A stretch of 64,000 nt of DNA from Bradyrhizobium sp. 200 (lineage in GTDB: Bacteria > Pseudomonadota > Alphaproteobacteria > Rhizobiales > Xanthobacteraceae), in the NCBI RefSeq assembly GCF_023100945.1, contig NZ_CP064689.1, forward strand, positions 6,988,001-7,052,000, read 5' to 3'. The notes under the pieces are model-generated. The model had not been told where the DNA came from and searched no databases. It worked only from the letters and a program-made list of their open reading frames with translations. Positions 1 to 9,496 of the stretch are shown piece after piece (positions within the stretch are counted from its first letter, which is position 1; every line of letters begins with the position of its first letter). A program made the translations under genes and the position numbers.

Positions 1-334
1 AATAAGCACCCTCACCATAGACCGACCACAGCGACTTGATCAATGTGGCAGCGAAGTCGTCATCAGCGGACTGCTCCTCTCTGAGGTCGGCGAACAACGC
101 ATTTACACGCGCAGTGACGTCGTCCAGCACGGCAATGAATAGGTCCTCCTTAGTTGCAAAGTGGTGATGTAACGCGCCAGTAGAGAGGCCCGCTTGCCCC
201 GCGATCGCAACACTCGTGGCACGCGCGAACCCCTGTTCACTGAGGACGCGTATGGCGGCCGTCACCAAAGCGGCCCTGGCGGCGGCACTGCGATCCGCCT
301 GTGAGCGTCGCAGACGTTGCACTGTCTTGGTCAT
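1..334 (-). CDS. TetR/AcrR family transcriptional regulator, N-terminal part (runs off left edge)
   Basis: An open frame starts at the ATG at 334-332 and stays open to the window edge, giving about 111 residues. The N-terminus carries a TetR-type helix-turn-helix: a basic start (MTKTVQRLRRSQADRS), a helix ending in LSEQGFARATSVAIA, then QAGLSTGALHHHFATKEDLF, which matches the recognition-helix signature of the family. After this comes the start of the ligand-binding helical domain. The gene faces away from the peptide transporter operon, so nothing in the window links them directly. The C-terminal effector domain is not visible, so the ligand cannot be guessed. Confidence 0.85.
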   Translation of the reverse strand, partial: MTKTVQRLRRSQADRSAAARAALVTAAIRVLSEQGFARATSVAIAGQAGLSTGALHHHFATKEDLFIAVLDDVTARVNALFADLREEQSADDDFAATLIKSLWSVYGEGAY

Positions 335-431
335 CACCCACTAATATCTCCTGGCCAGTCGGCCGTGAAGGTGGCTTTGCCGGCAGGCTGGTGGATAATT
401 TCCTCGCTCAGTACGCTGGAAAGGAGCCGGG

Positions 432-600
432 CGACCGCTATCAACTCACTGCTTATTTGCACAGCCTCCAGTACTGATCTCGACGGAAAATTGGAGACGC
501 CCATGTTCGTAGGAGGCCCTTTCCTTTGGCATCTGCCATAGCGACCGCCTGGATTGGGATGTGGAAACCAGCGGAGGTATGGAGATCGATGAATTCATGC
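432..600 (-). pseudogene. Aldo-keto reductase internal fragment
   Basis: Read on the minus strand this segment gives FIDLHT, AMADAKGKGL and a frameshifted VSNFPS-like stretch. It aligns base by base with the middle of the intact aldo-keto reductase at 9497-10330 (YLDLALIHW, AMAEAKAKGLVRNIGVSNF). Only the region around the NADPH-pocket motif of the TIM barrel survives, and one or more indels break the frame. It is a dead fragment of a second aldo-keto reductase gene lying just downstream of the transporter operon. Confidence 0.7.
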
Positions 601-639
601 GCTCGACCCCATGCCAAGCGCTTTGCCAATGCGAAGTAC

Positions 640-2331
640 CTAAGATGCGAACTTGCCGAACTCCCAGCGGCGGCCCGGCGCGGCGGCGAAAAGCGCCTTG
701 GTGTATTCGTGCCTGGGCGAACCGAAGATCTGCTCGGCAGCACCATATTCGACAACGCGACCCTGGCTCATCACGGCTACGTAATCGCAGATCTGCGCAG
801 CGACGCGCAAATCGTGGGTGATAAACAGCACCGCGAGGTCGAGTCGCTGGCGGATCTCGTCCAGCAGCTCCAGCACCTGCTTCTGCACCGAGACGTCGAG
901 CGCCGAGACCGCCTCGTCGGCTATCAGCAGTTCGGGCTCCATGGCGAGCGCACGGGCGATGCAGATGCGCTGGCGCTGGCCGCCGGAGAATTGATGCGGG
1001 TAGCGGTCGAGCGCATTGGAATCGAGATGCACCGTCTCCATCAGCTTTCTCGCCCTCGCCAGCGCATGCGCCTTGCTGAGGCCGAAGTTCATCGGCCCTT
1101 CGATGATCGAATCACCGATGGTCATCCGCGGGTTGAGCGAACGGTAGGGATCTTGGAATATGATCTGCACCCGGCGGCGGTGCGGACGCAGGTGCGACGG
1201 CGAGAGGGTAGCGATTTCGGTATCGCCGAGGAACACCTTGCCCTCGGTCGGATCAATCAGCCGGGCGATGCAACGCGCCACCGTCGATTTGCCGGAGCCA
1301 GATTCGCCGACGATACCCAGCGTCTCGCCCTTTCGGATGTCGAGATCGACATCGACGGCGGCCTTCACCACGCGCGCCTTCTGGAAGAAGCCGTGCACTG
1401 CGTAGGTCTTGCCGAGCTTCTCAGTACGCAGGGCGGTGACGCCCTCCTTGCGCACGCCGCGATGCACCGGATGGATCGACGGCACCGAGGAGATCAGCAT
1501 CTTGGTGTAGCCCTGCTGCGGACGGGACAGAATCTGCTCGGTAGGTCCTATCTCGACCAGCTGGCCCCAGCGCAGCACGGCCACGCGATGGGCGATCTCG
1601 GCGACCACGCCGAAATCGTGGGTGATGAACAGCACGCCGGTGCCCTGGCTCGCCTGCAGGTCGGTGATCAGCTTCAGGATCTCGGCCTGCGTCGTGACGT
1701 CGAGCGCCGTGGTCGGCTCGTCAGCGATCAGCAGCACCGGATCGAGCACCAGCGCCATGGCGATCATGATGCGCTGACGCTGGCCGCCCGAGAGCTGATG
1801 CGGGTAGGAGGCGTAGATGCGCTCCGGCTCCGGCAGCTTCACGCGGCTCAGGATGGAAATGATCTTGGCCTTGCGCGCCGCCGGGTCGAGGTTGGTGTGC
1901 GTGTTGAGTACCTCGTCGATCTGCTCGCCGCAGGTCATGACCGGATTGAGCGCGGTCATCGGCTCCTGGAAGATCATCGACATGCGCGTGCAGCGCAACT
2001 CGCGCAGACGTTTTCCGCTCGCCGTCAGCACGTTCTCGCCTTCCAGCAAGATCTCGCCAGCGCTCGGCTTGAGCGCCTTGGCGAGCAGGCCCATGACGGT
2101 GAAGGCGATCATCGATTTGCCCGACCCCGATTCGCCTACCAAGCAGACGATCTCACCGGGACTGACAGTGAAGTTCACATTCTCGACGGCGTGGGGCCGG
2201 TCGGCACCCGGCGGTAGATCGACAGTGAGGTTGCGGACTTCGAGAACCGGCCCCCCTCCGACCCTTCGGGCCATCTCGCCCCTCTGACGGGGGGGAGTTA
2301 GGTAGGAGGAAGCCGTCGCGGAAGCTGTCAT
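640..2331 (-). CDS. Peptide/nickel-type ABC transporter ATPase, two nucleotide-binding domains fused
   Basis: The 563-residue cytoplasmic ATPase powers the peptide-type transporter encoded just upstream. It holds two complete nucleotide-binding domains in tandem, as in GsiA or fused DppD-DppF proteins. Domain 1 has Walker A GESGSGKS (about residue 67), signature LSGGQRQR and Walker B LLIADEPT. Domain 2 repeats GESGSGKST (about 340), FSGGQRQR and LLIADEAVSALD; the usual DEP is DEA in the second domain. Each domain ends in the oligopeptide-transporter extension (SSVPSIHPVHRG). The ATG at 2331 overlaps the permease stop by 4 bp (ATGA), supporting this start. The first 25 residues are encoded by a GC-rich dispersed repeat and are probably not ancestral. 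Confidence 0.93.
   Translation of the reverse strand: MTASATASSYLTPPRQRGEMARRVGGGPVLEVRNLTVDLPPGADRPHAVENVNFTVSPGEIVCLVGESGSGKSMIAFTVMGLLAKALKPSAGEILLEGENVLTASGKRLRELRCTRMSMIFQEPMTALNPVMTCGEQIDEVLNTHTNLDPAARKAKIISILSRVKLPEPERIYASYPHQLSGGQRQRIMIAMALVLDPVLLIADEPTTALDVTTQAEILKLITDLQASQGTGVLFITHDFGVVAEIAHRVAVLRWGQLVEIGPTEQILSRPQQGYTKMLISSVPSIHPVHRGVRKEGVTALRTEKLGKTYAVHGFFQKARVVKAAVDVDLDIRKGETLGIVGESGSGKSTVARCIARLIDPTEGKVFLGDTEIATLSPSHLRPHRRRVQIIFQDPYRSLNPRMTIGDSIIEGPMNFGLSKAHALARARKLMETVHLDSNALDRYPHQFSGGQRQRICIARALAMEPELLIADEAVSALDVSVQKQVLELLDEIRQRLDLAVLFITHDLRVAAQICDYVAVMSQGRVVEYGAAEQIFGSPRHEYTKALFAAAPGRRWEFGKFAS
2261..2310 (+). repeat. GC-rich dispersed repeat, copy 1 (inside ATPase 5' end)
   Basis: About 50 bp containing ACCCTTCGGG, then CCCTCTGACGGGG, then GGTAGGAGGA. 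The same order of blocks occurs in inverted orientation at 4241-4290 between the permease and binding-protein genes. Here the repeat has become the coding sequence of the ATPase N-terminus. Confidence 0.6.
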
Positions 2332-3262
2332 ACTTTTTTACTCATCTTCGGATCGAGCGTGTCGCGCAGACCGTCACCCATGATGTTGATGGCCAGGACC
2401 GTGAACGCGAGGAAGATGCCGGGATAGAGGATGTTGTGCGGGTGGATGCTGAAGAGCGTGCGGCCTTCCGACATGACGTTGCCCCAGCTCGGAATCTCCG
2501 GCGGGATGCCGATGCCGAGGAACGACAGGGCGGCTTCGACCAGGATGGCGGCCGCCGCCAGGAACGTGCCTTGCACGATGAGCGGCGCCGCCGTGTTGGG
2601 CAGGATGTGGCGAAACATCAGGTCCGAGGTCGGTGTGCCGACCGAGATCGCACCCTCGACATAGGGCTCCTCGCGCACGCTGAGCACGATCGAACGCACC
2701 AGACGCACGACGCGCGGCACGTCGGGCACGACGATGGCTAAGATCACCGTGATCAGGCCGGCCCGCCAGATCGAGACCAGGGCGATGGCGAGCAATATGC
2801 CCGGTATCGCCATCAGCCCGTCCATGATGCGCATGATGATGCCGTCGAGCCATCGGATGTAGCCGGAGATCAGGCCGATCACCACGCCGATGACGATGGC
2901 GAGGAGCGCGACCGATATGCCGACCGCCAGCGACACGCGCGTGCCGTAGATCACCCGGCTGTAGACGTCGCGGCCCAGTGTGTCGGTCCCCATGATGGCG
3001 ACCCGCTTGACCTCGGTGCCGTCGTCCAGACGCATGGTGATCTCGGCGCCGGGCTTCTTGTTTCGCGCCGCCGGATCGATTCTTGTCGGATCGATGCTGC
3101 ACAAAACGGGTGCCAGAACAGCAATCGCCACCATCACCAGCAGGATGGTGCCGCCGACGAAGGCGTTCGGATTGCGAAGCGCCACCTGCCAGAGGGGCTT
3201 GCGCTTGGAAGAGGCCGCCGCGATGGAGGCGGAGTCTACAACGTCTTCAGGGCTAATCGCGC

Positions 3263-3266
<4 letters not shown>
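2328..3266 (-). CDS. Peptide ABC transporter permease, DppC type
   Basis: Inner-membrane permease of 312 residues, one half of the transmembrane channel. The N-terminus is cytoplasmic (KRKPLWQVALRNPNAF), followed by a first membrane segment (TILLVMVAIAVLAPVL), a periplasmic loop with GTDTLGRDVYSR that is typical of DppC/OppC, and a BPD_transp_1 domain. The coupling helix includes EGAISVGTPTSDLMFRHILP. The frame is open far upstream, but the chosen start is the TTG at 3266-3264, which overlaps the stop of the upstream permease (TTGA) and gives the normal DppC length. It overlaps the downstream ATPase by 4 bp, so the genes are translationally coupled. Confidence 0.92.
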
Positions 3267-4204
<938 letters not shown>

Positions 4205-4240
4205 TTCGATTACCTCACTGAATGTCGCGAGCCCTGTTGT

Positions 4241-4290
4241 GCCTTCCTTCCGGCTTCCCCGTCAGATGGGGGAGGCACCCCGAAGGGCCA
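4241..4290 (-). repeat. GC-rich dispersed repeat, copy 2 (inverted)
   Basis: Inverted copy of the repeat at 2261-2310: on the minus strand it reads CCCTTCGGGG, then CATCTGACGGGG, then GGAAGGAAGG. It lies in the 108-bp gap between the binding-protein gene and the DppB-type gene, where its palindromic character could form an RNA hairpin. Confidence 0.55.
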
Positions 4291-4312
4291 TTAGGGAAAG
4301 CGTCAATGAGGG

Positions 4313-6064
4313 TCACTTCTTCTCGATGTTCCAGAAGATCGTCACCGGCGCTGCGAGGCTGCCGGTGACGTTCTTTCGTAGCGCCAAGGGCGCGTACCAC
4401 TGACCGAGATGGACGTGCGTCGGGTACTGAGTCCAGCGCCTCTGCACCGCTTCGACGATTGCCTTCTGCTTGGCGGCGTCGCTCTCTTTGGCGTATGCGT
4501 CTCGCAGCCTCTCAATCTCCGCATCGCACGGCCAGCCGGCCATCGCCTTGTCGCACGACGAGTTGAACGAACCGTGCATCAGCGGATCGAGAATGTCGGC
4601 CGCACCCCAAGCCGTGAGGAAGGCGCTCCAACCATCCTTCTTCGAGCGGCGCGCCACATGGGTTTGCCAGTCCATCGACTGCATGTCGACTTTGAAACCG
4701 GCCCTCTCGAGCTGTGCCTTGGCGACCGGTGCGAGGTTGGTCAGCACCTGCAAGTCCGTCGACTGCAACAGTACGATCGGCGTGCCGTCGTAACCGGCTT
4801 CCTTCAGCAGCCGAGCCGCCTTGGCCGAGTCGCCGTTCAGCACCTCGTCCATGCCGGCCAAGGTTTCGTTCGGCGTGCCACAGATAAACATCGCCTTGCA
4901 GGGCTTGTACCATTGCGTGTCGCCCACCACCGCCTGCAGGAACGGCTCCTGCGTCAAGGCGACGGCGGCGGCATAGCGGATCTTCGGATTGTCGAACGGC
5001 TTGCTCAGCACGTTGTAGCGGAAGATGTACTGGCTACCCAGTGGGTTGGCAGTGAACAGCTTGACGTTCTTGTCCTTGGCCAGGACCGGCAGCAGATCGT
5101 GGCCCGGGGATTCGATCATGTCGATCTCGCCCGCCAGCAGGGCGTTCATCGAGGTCTGCACGTCGGGCATGGCGATCCACTCGACGCGGTCGACCTTGAC
5201 GACCTTGCCGCCGGCCAGGCCCGAGGCGGGCTCGCTGCGCGGCTTGTACTTGGGGTTCTTGACGTAAACCACCTTCTCGCCGGGCTTCCATTCGTCCCGC
5301 TTGAAGATGAACGGACCGGAGCCGATCACGTCCTCGGCCTTGATCTGCGTGTCGGGAGCGGTGGCAGCAACTTTGGCCGGCATGATAAAGGGCACGTTGA
5401 CGGATGGCTTGCCGAGCGATTGCAGGACGAGGCCGTACGGCTCCTTCATCTTCATCTTGAAGGTCTTGGCATCGACGTTCTCCAACGCCTCGACCGAGCC
5501 CATCATCTTCTGGCCCATCGAGTCCTTGGCCGCCCAGCGCTTAATCGAGGCGATGCAGTCGTCGGAGGTGACGGAGGTACCGTCATGCCACTCCAGCCCG
5601 TCGCGCAACGTGAAGGTCCAGGTCAGCTTGTCGGACGAGACGTCGTACTTGTCGACCATCTGCGGCTTGACCTCGAACTTCTCGTCCATCGCGAACAGCG
5701 TGTCCCAGACGAGGTAGCCGTGATTGCGCACGATGTAGGCGGCCGTCCAGATCGGATCGACGATCTTCAGATCCGAATGCATGACGACTTTGAGCGTTTG
5801 TGCCGACGCAGGTGCGGGCGCTGCCCCGAGCAATCCACCGACACTGGCGGCCGCCAGCAAGGCCGCCGCCTTCCTCGCGAATTGGAACACTTCTTTACGT
5901 CTCGCTCCGCCAGCCACTTGCTTTGCAGAAATCGAGCTGCCAACACAGCCTACGATCGTCATGAACTCGCCAAATGATTTGCGCCCAGAGCGGCTGATGA
6001 GGGACGATTTCACGGCAGAAGGTGTCACATGCACGAGGTGTCCGGATTGATAAAAAGAGCTCAT
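4313..6064 (-). CDS. Peptide ABC transporter periplasmic substrate-binding protein (SBP family 5)
   Basis: The protein captures the substrate in the periplasm for the DppBC-type channel. From the ATG at 6064 (AGGAG 9 bases upstream) it is 583 residues. The mature part is a full family 5 solute-binding domain: VDPIWTAAYIVRNHGYLVWDTL, then the family signature region TWTFTLRDGLEWHDG with SSDKL before it, GSGPFIFKRDEW, and a C-terminal lobe ending FWNIEKK. A signal sequence sits unusually far in: residues about 60-90 read RRKEVFQFARK followed by an alanine-rich hydrophobic stretch and APASAQ. The preceding 60 residues are polar and odd for an exported protein, so translation may really start at an internal ATG near 5963. 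The ligand is not predictable, but the neighbouring peptidase and D-amino-acid aminotransferase suggest peptides or D-amino-acid conjugates. Confidence 0.9.
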   Translation of the reverse strand: MSSFYQSGHLVHVTPSAVKSSLISRSGRKSFGEFMTIVGCVGSSISAKQVAGGARRKEVFQFARKAAALLAAASVGGLLGAAPAPASAQTLKVVMHSDLKIVDPIWTAAYIVRNHGYLVWDTLFAMDEKFEVKPQMVDKYDVSSDKLTWTFTLRDGLEWHDGTSVTSDDCIASIKRWAAKDSMGQKMMGSVEALENVDAKTFKMKMKEPYGLVLQSLGKPSVNVPFIMPAKVAATAPDTQIKAEDVIGSGPFIFKRDEWKPGEKVVYVKNPKYKPRSEPASGLAGGKVVKVDRVEWIAMPDVQTSMNALLAGEIDMIESPGHDLLPVLAKDKNVKLFTANPLGSQYIFRYNVLSKPFDNPKIRYAAAVALTQEPFLQAVVGDTQWYKPCKAMFICGTPNETLAGMDEVLNGDSAKAARLLKEAGYDGTPIVLLQSTDLQVLTNLAPVAKAQLERAGFKVDMQSMDWQTHVARRSKKDGWSAFLTAWGAADILDPLMHGSFNSSCDKAMAGWPCDAEIERLRDAYAKESDAAKQKAIVEAVQRRWTQYPTHVHLGQWYAPLALRKNVTGSLAAPVTIFWNIEKK

Positions 6065-6093
6065 GGCTAATTCTCCTGTTGGATTCCGCCCAC

Positions 6094-7569
6094 TCAAAAG
6101 ATGAGGCCGGGACTGGTCACTTCGTCTAGCGGCCAAATCGGCCGCTGGACGCGCCTGTAGGGGATCCTCCGATAGTCCACGCTCAGAAGCCCACCACTAT
6201 CGACATAGATCATTTTCCTGGCGATTGACGCATCACCGACCATCAATGATCTGGCACTTTTCGAGACCAGCATTTTTTTGGCAAGTGGATCGATGCCGAC
6301 GTTGCGGAAGAGCTCCGGGGTCACAGTCCCTGCCCTTTTGGTTACGAGCACGACTTCGACGCCGTCCACCCGCACCGCGGCGCAGTCGCCGAGCATGCCG
6401 CGGGTCGGACCGTAGTCCTGCGAGCAATTGCGCTTGAGCCCGATCACCGTCACTTTCGCATCGATCGGTGCGCCAGACACTGGTCCTATCTTTCCGCCAA
6501 ATCGCAGCGGGAATTCGGCTCCTTCTCCCGCATCGAAGCAGAGCCGCACCGCGATCGGATCCCAGATTGCCGCCAGCGCGGCGCCCTCGATTCTGCGCTC
6601 GATGAGGCGGCGAAGAATTGCCGTATTATCGGACGGCGCCCCTGCACCGGCAGCGTCGGCGGTATCCGCTAAGACGATTGGCGCGCCGTCGGATTTGATG
6701 GCTGCGTCGATAGCTTCGTCGACAGAAAGGTACTCGTATTGCGACTCGATCTCCTCGCGCATCGAGACGAACTCTTCGCCGATCATGATGGCGAGAGCGT
6801 CGCCTTTAGCCTTGTCCTTGTCCATGACGACAAGGATGCGGCCCGACAGCTCCGGTACGTCGGCCCAGGGAAAGCAATGACAAATTGAGATGGAGAGCAC
6901 GCCGTCTTTGCCCTCCATCGCCTTGATCCGGTCGACGAAGGCGCGCATTCGCGGCAAGGTCGTGAGATAAAGTTGGATTTGCCGGCAGTCATAGAGCGAC
7001 ATTACAGGCTTCACTTGCCCGCGCAGTGTCTTCAGTACAATCTCGAGCAGGTCTTCGGCGCGCTCCACCGTATCAGTGTGGGGATACTCCTTGTAGAGGA
7101 CAATGACGTCGGCCAGCTCTAAGCGTTTCACCGTCAGGTGGCAGTGCGGGTCAAGCTCGACTCCAATGACGCACTTGGGGCCGACGATGGCGCGCACGCG
7201 CTCCAAGATGTCGCCTTCAACGTCGTCATAGCCATGCGCCACCATCGCACCGTGAAGGCCGAGCAGCACACCATCAACAGGCAGCGCTCCCTTGAGCTGG
7301 CCCAGGATTTCATCACGCATGAACTCATAGTCTCGCGGATTCGTTACGCCAGCGGGCGTGGCGGCGAAGCAACTTCCTTCGATCAGCGTGAAGCCCTCCG
7401 CAGCCGCTCGGCGACGCGCTACCCAGAGCGGTGCCGTGCACATGACCGGCGCCTCTTGGGGGTGCTCGCCGGGCCGCATGAAGACGCTCTCTTTAAAAGC
7501 ATCGAGGCTAGTCGGGAGAGGCGAGAAGGGGTTGGTTTCCGTGGCAATCGTGGCGGCGAATAAGCGCAT
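6094..7569 (-). CDS. M81 family metallopeptidase (MlrC/microcystinase C-like)
   Basis: The 491-residue protein matches the MlrC family, zinc enzymes that hydrolyse linear peptides containing D- or unusual amino acids. The N-terminal DUF1485-type domain starts RLFAATIATETNPFSP and contains GLHGAMVAHGYDDVEGD and ELDPHCHLT, where the Asp/His residues are likely metal ligands. The C-terminal MlrC domain includes VLADTADAAGAGAPSDNT and AAIWDPIAV. The start has GGAGA about 9 bases upstream. It ends 29 bp before the binding-protein gene and is co-directional, so it is probably in the same operon. I infer that it cleaves the imported substrate. A degraded relative of the same family lies at 23050-23540. 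Confidence 0.88.
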   Translation of the reverse strand: MRLFAATIATETNPFSPLPTSLDAFKESVFMRPGEHPQEAPVMCTAPLWVARRRAAAEGFTLIEGSCFAATPAGVTNPRDYEFMRDEILGQLKGALPVDGVLLGLHGAMVAHGYDDVEGDILERVRAIVGPKCVIGVELDPHCHLTVKRLELADVIVLYKEYPHTDTVERAEDLLEIVLKTLRGQVKPVMSLYDCRQIQLYLTTLPRMRAFVDRIKAMEGKDGVLSISICHCFPWADVPELSGRILVVMDKDKAKGDALAIMIGEEFVSMREEIESQYEYLSVDEAIDAAIKSDGAPIVLADTADAAGAGAPSDNTAILRRLIERRIEGAALAAIWDPIAVRLCFDAGEGAEFPLRFGGKIGPVSGAPIDAKVTVIGLKRNCSQDYGPTRGMLGDCAAVRVDGVEVVLVTKRAGTVTPELFRNVGIDPLAKKMLVSKSARSLMVGDASIARKMIYVDSGGLLSVDYRRIPYRRVQRPIWPLDEVTSPGLIF

Positions 7570-7774
7570 CGAAGGCGTCTCCTGTTTTTTTCTGGCACGG
7601 AAGTTTTGTACTTCGCGTTAGACGAATGGACTCGGCTATCAGTGTTCCGATTTCACAATAGCCACGCCGCGACAGCCTCTGTTACTTTGCCGCTAACGAA
7701 CGTTGGATCAGCATCTGCCCTGTATTGTTTTCACATTCCACAGTGCTTCAAATCGGTTGAGCTCATTCGCTCTC

Positions 7775-8623
7775 CTAGCAACCGATCGATTCCAGGAATG
7801 CCTCGTGCAGTTCTGCTGTGAGCGCGCCTATTTGACCGTCTCCGACTTTCTGCCCGTCGATGCTGGTGACGGGTGTCACGAAATGGAGTGCGCTTGTGAT
7901 GAACGCCTCCCGAGCAGCAAGCGCCTCTTCTAAGCTGAATGCGCGCTCGTCCAGCTTCAGGCCTCGGGACTTACACAGCGACAACAGTGCATCTCGAGTG
8001 CAGCCGCCCAGAATCTCGCGAGAAATTGGTTGAGTCACGATGGCGCCATCGCGTTGGACTATGTATGCGTTCGTCGAGGCGCCCTCGGTCACCATTCCGC
8101 GAGAGACGAGCCACGCCTCCTGGCAACCCTTCGACTTCGCCTCCATCTTTGCCATGACGGGGTAAAGTAGCTGCGTGGTTTTGATGTCGCGCCGCCCCCA
8201 CCTCAAGTCTTCTACCGAGCACACGGCAATTCCTCGATAAGCCTCGCCGCGCTTGATAATGTTGGCCCTGGTGATGCTCAGGACTATCGTGGGCGTCATG
8301 TTGTCGTCGTAGGTGAAGACGCGCTCGCCTACGCCACGCGTCACCTGGACGTAAACGTATCCCTCACGCAGGTCATTGAGCTTGACTACCTCAGCCACCT
8401 GCTCGTCCAGTCCTGTCCAGAACCGGTCCGGCACACGAAGACGGATCTCCTGCAACGAGCGCTTGATGCGCGCCCGATTCAGAGGCCAGTTGATCAGTCG
8501 GCCCGCGGCGACGGGGCAACAGTCATAGATGCCGTCTGCGAAGATCAGGCCGCGATCGAAAATCGACACCTTCGCTTCTGCCGCAGGCATGAACTGGCCA
8601 TTGAGGCATACGATCTCCTTCAT
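7775..8623 (-). CDS. D-amino-acid aminotransferase (class IV aminotransferase)
   Basis: PLP-dependent fold-type IV aminotransferase of 282 residues, the usual length for D-alanine transaminases. It opens with NGQFMPAAEAKVSIFDRGLIFADGIYD, close to the family pattern, and has the catalytic lysine in RRDIKTTQLL and the phosphate-cup glutamate in TEGASTNAYIV. GGAGG stands 5 bases before the ATG. It is the first gene of the minus-strand operon that continues, after a 205-bp gap, into the M81 peptidase and peptide transporter, so it may transaminate D-amino acids released by that peptidase. Branched-chain or 4-amino-4-deoxychorismate enzymes share this fold, but residue patterns favour D-amino-acid specificity. 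A broken paralogue lies upstream at 8880-9230. Confidence 0.88.
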   Translation of the reverse strand: MKEIVCLNGQFMPAAEAKVSIFDRGLIFADGIYDCCPVAAGRLINWPLNRARIKRSLQEIRLRVPDRFWTGLDEQVAEVVKLNDLREGYVYVQVTRGVGERVFTYDDNMTPTIVLSITRANIIKRGEAYRGIAVCSVEDLRWGRRDIKTTQLLYPVMAKMEAKSKGCQEAWLVSRGMVTEGASTNAYIVQRDGAIVTQPISREILGGCTRDALLSLCKSRGLKLDERAFSLEEALAAREAFITSALHFVTPVTSIDGQKVGDGQIGALTAELHEAFLESIGC

Positions 8624-8633
8624 TTCACCTCCT

Positions 8634-8735
8634 TATCTATTTCCGCACGCGTTGCTGACTTGATGGTCTCCTCGACTGCGATCGAGGGTTCGATACCCTC
8701 CTTCGGTCGCCACTCAGACTCGATCGCGACTCCTA
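8634..8735 (-). pseudogene. 3' tail of an unidentified gene, copy 1
   Basis: Just upstream of the aminotransferase, the minus strand encodes GIEPSIAVEETIKSATRA and ends near a stop before the ribosome-binding site. A homologous tail (VIEHSIAAEEIIRAGNR then stop) precedes the broken aminotransferase copy at 9242-9410. This shows that both aminotransferase copies were once preceded by the same gene. Its identity is not recognisable from the tail. Confidence 0.5.
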
Positions 8736-8736
8736 T

Positions 8737-8870
8737 CTCTTGGGGCGCGTTGGCCGACGAAGCGTCGTAGCTCCCAGTCACCCACAACAGAGCCCGTCGG
8801 TGAAGTCAGACGCGAAAACGCGTCGACTGCCGCACATCAAACATACCGCATATTCATTATGTAAATTATT
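8737..8870 (-). pseudogene. 5' end and promoter of an FAD oxidoreductase gene, relic copy
   Basis: This stretch aligns with 21443-21600, the start codon region and upstream promoter of the intact FAD-dependent oxidoreductase. Shared blocks include CCCGTCGGTGAAGTCAG versus GCCTGTCGGTGAAGTCGG, then ACATACCGCATA and TTATGTAAATT. The right arm of the Lrp-type palindrome is preserved (8858-8867) but the left arm is degraded. The coding part stops after about 30 codons. It lies between the two aminotransferase copies, so a second version of the amine-oxidase operon once started here and was lost. Confidence 0.65.
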
Positions 8871-8879
8871 TGTGTCAAG

Positions 8880-9230
8880 AGCTATTGATGCTCAGGATTA
8901 CCGTTGGCGTCAGGATGTCGTCGTAAGTGAAGGCGCGTTCGCCAACTCCACGCGTCACCTGAACATGAACGTATTCCTCATGCAGTTTATTGAACTTGAT
9001 TAATTCAGCTACGCGATCGTCGAGCTCTGAGAACCGGTCCTGCACACGAAGACTGATCTCCTGCAGCGCGCGCTTGATAAGCGTACGATTCAGAGGCCCG
9101 TCGATCATGCGACCCGCGGCGACAACGCAAACGTCATAGATACTGTCTGCAAAGGTCAGGCCGCGGTCGAAGACATCTTCGCTTCCGCTGCAGGCATGAA
9201 CTGGCCCTTGAGGCTTACGGTCTCTTTCAT
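8880..9230 (-). pseudogene. D-amino-acid aminotransferase, truncated and frameshifted copy
   Basis: The frame from the ATG at 9230 reads MKETVSLKGQFMPAAEAK, nearly the same as the intact gene, then breaks: where the intact gene encodes VSIFDRGL this copy lacks 4 bases and hits a stop. The correct frame resumes and runs through MIDGPLNRTLIKRALQEISL and RGVGERAFTYDD to about residue 110. It then ends abruptly at the junction with the oxidoreductase relic, so the catalytic lysine region is gone. This is a dead tandem duplicate of 7775-8623. Confidence 0.85.
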
Positions 9231-9241
9231 TTGCGGGCTCC

Positions 9242-9410
9242 TCATCTATTTCCGGCTCGAATGATCTCCTCTGCTGCGATCGAATGTTCGATAACCTTCT
9301 TCGCCGCTATTCTGAGACTTGATGCAATGGGGGCGGCGAGCGCCAAACCCTTCAGGAGAGCTCGGGTGGCATTACTATAGCTGGTGATGCTCGACCGACT
9401 TGATCGTCTT
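9242..9410 (-). pseudogene. 3' tail of an unidentified gene, copy 2
   Basis: The minus strand encodes about 55 residues including SNATRALLKGLALAAPIASS and VIEHSIAAEEIIRAGNR, ending in TGA just before the broken aminotransferase copy. It is homologous to the shorter tail at 8634-8735. I do not recognise the protein; the alanine- and leucine-rich helix looks like the C-terminus of a soluble enzyme. Confidence 0.4.
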
Positions 9411-9496
9411 CATAGAATCTTCAATCATGCTATCAACCTACTCTTTGTTCGAGTAGCGCCTGACGTTCCGGGTGCAGACCTGCCGCGCATGATCCC

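Noticed and set aside
526..2217. 563-codon open frame on the plus strand opposite the ABC ATPase
   Set aside because: It mirrors the high-GC coding strand of the ATPase; the translation is low-complexity (Arg, His, Leu, Glu rich) with no domain, whereas the minus frame has full ABC motifs.
4409..5977. 522-codon plus-strand frame opposite the binding-protein gene
   Set aside because: Antisense artefact of GC-rich codons; no family motif, and the minus strand encodes a complete SBP family 5 protein.
7593..7612. Sigma-54-like promoter (TGGCACG followed by TTTTG)
   Set aside because: The -12 element does not match TTGC, spacing is off, and on this strand it does not precede a gene.
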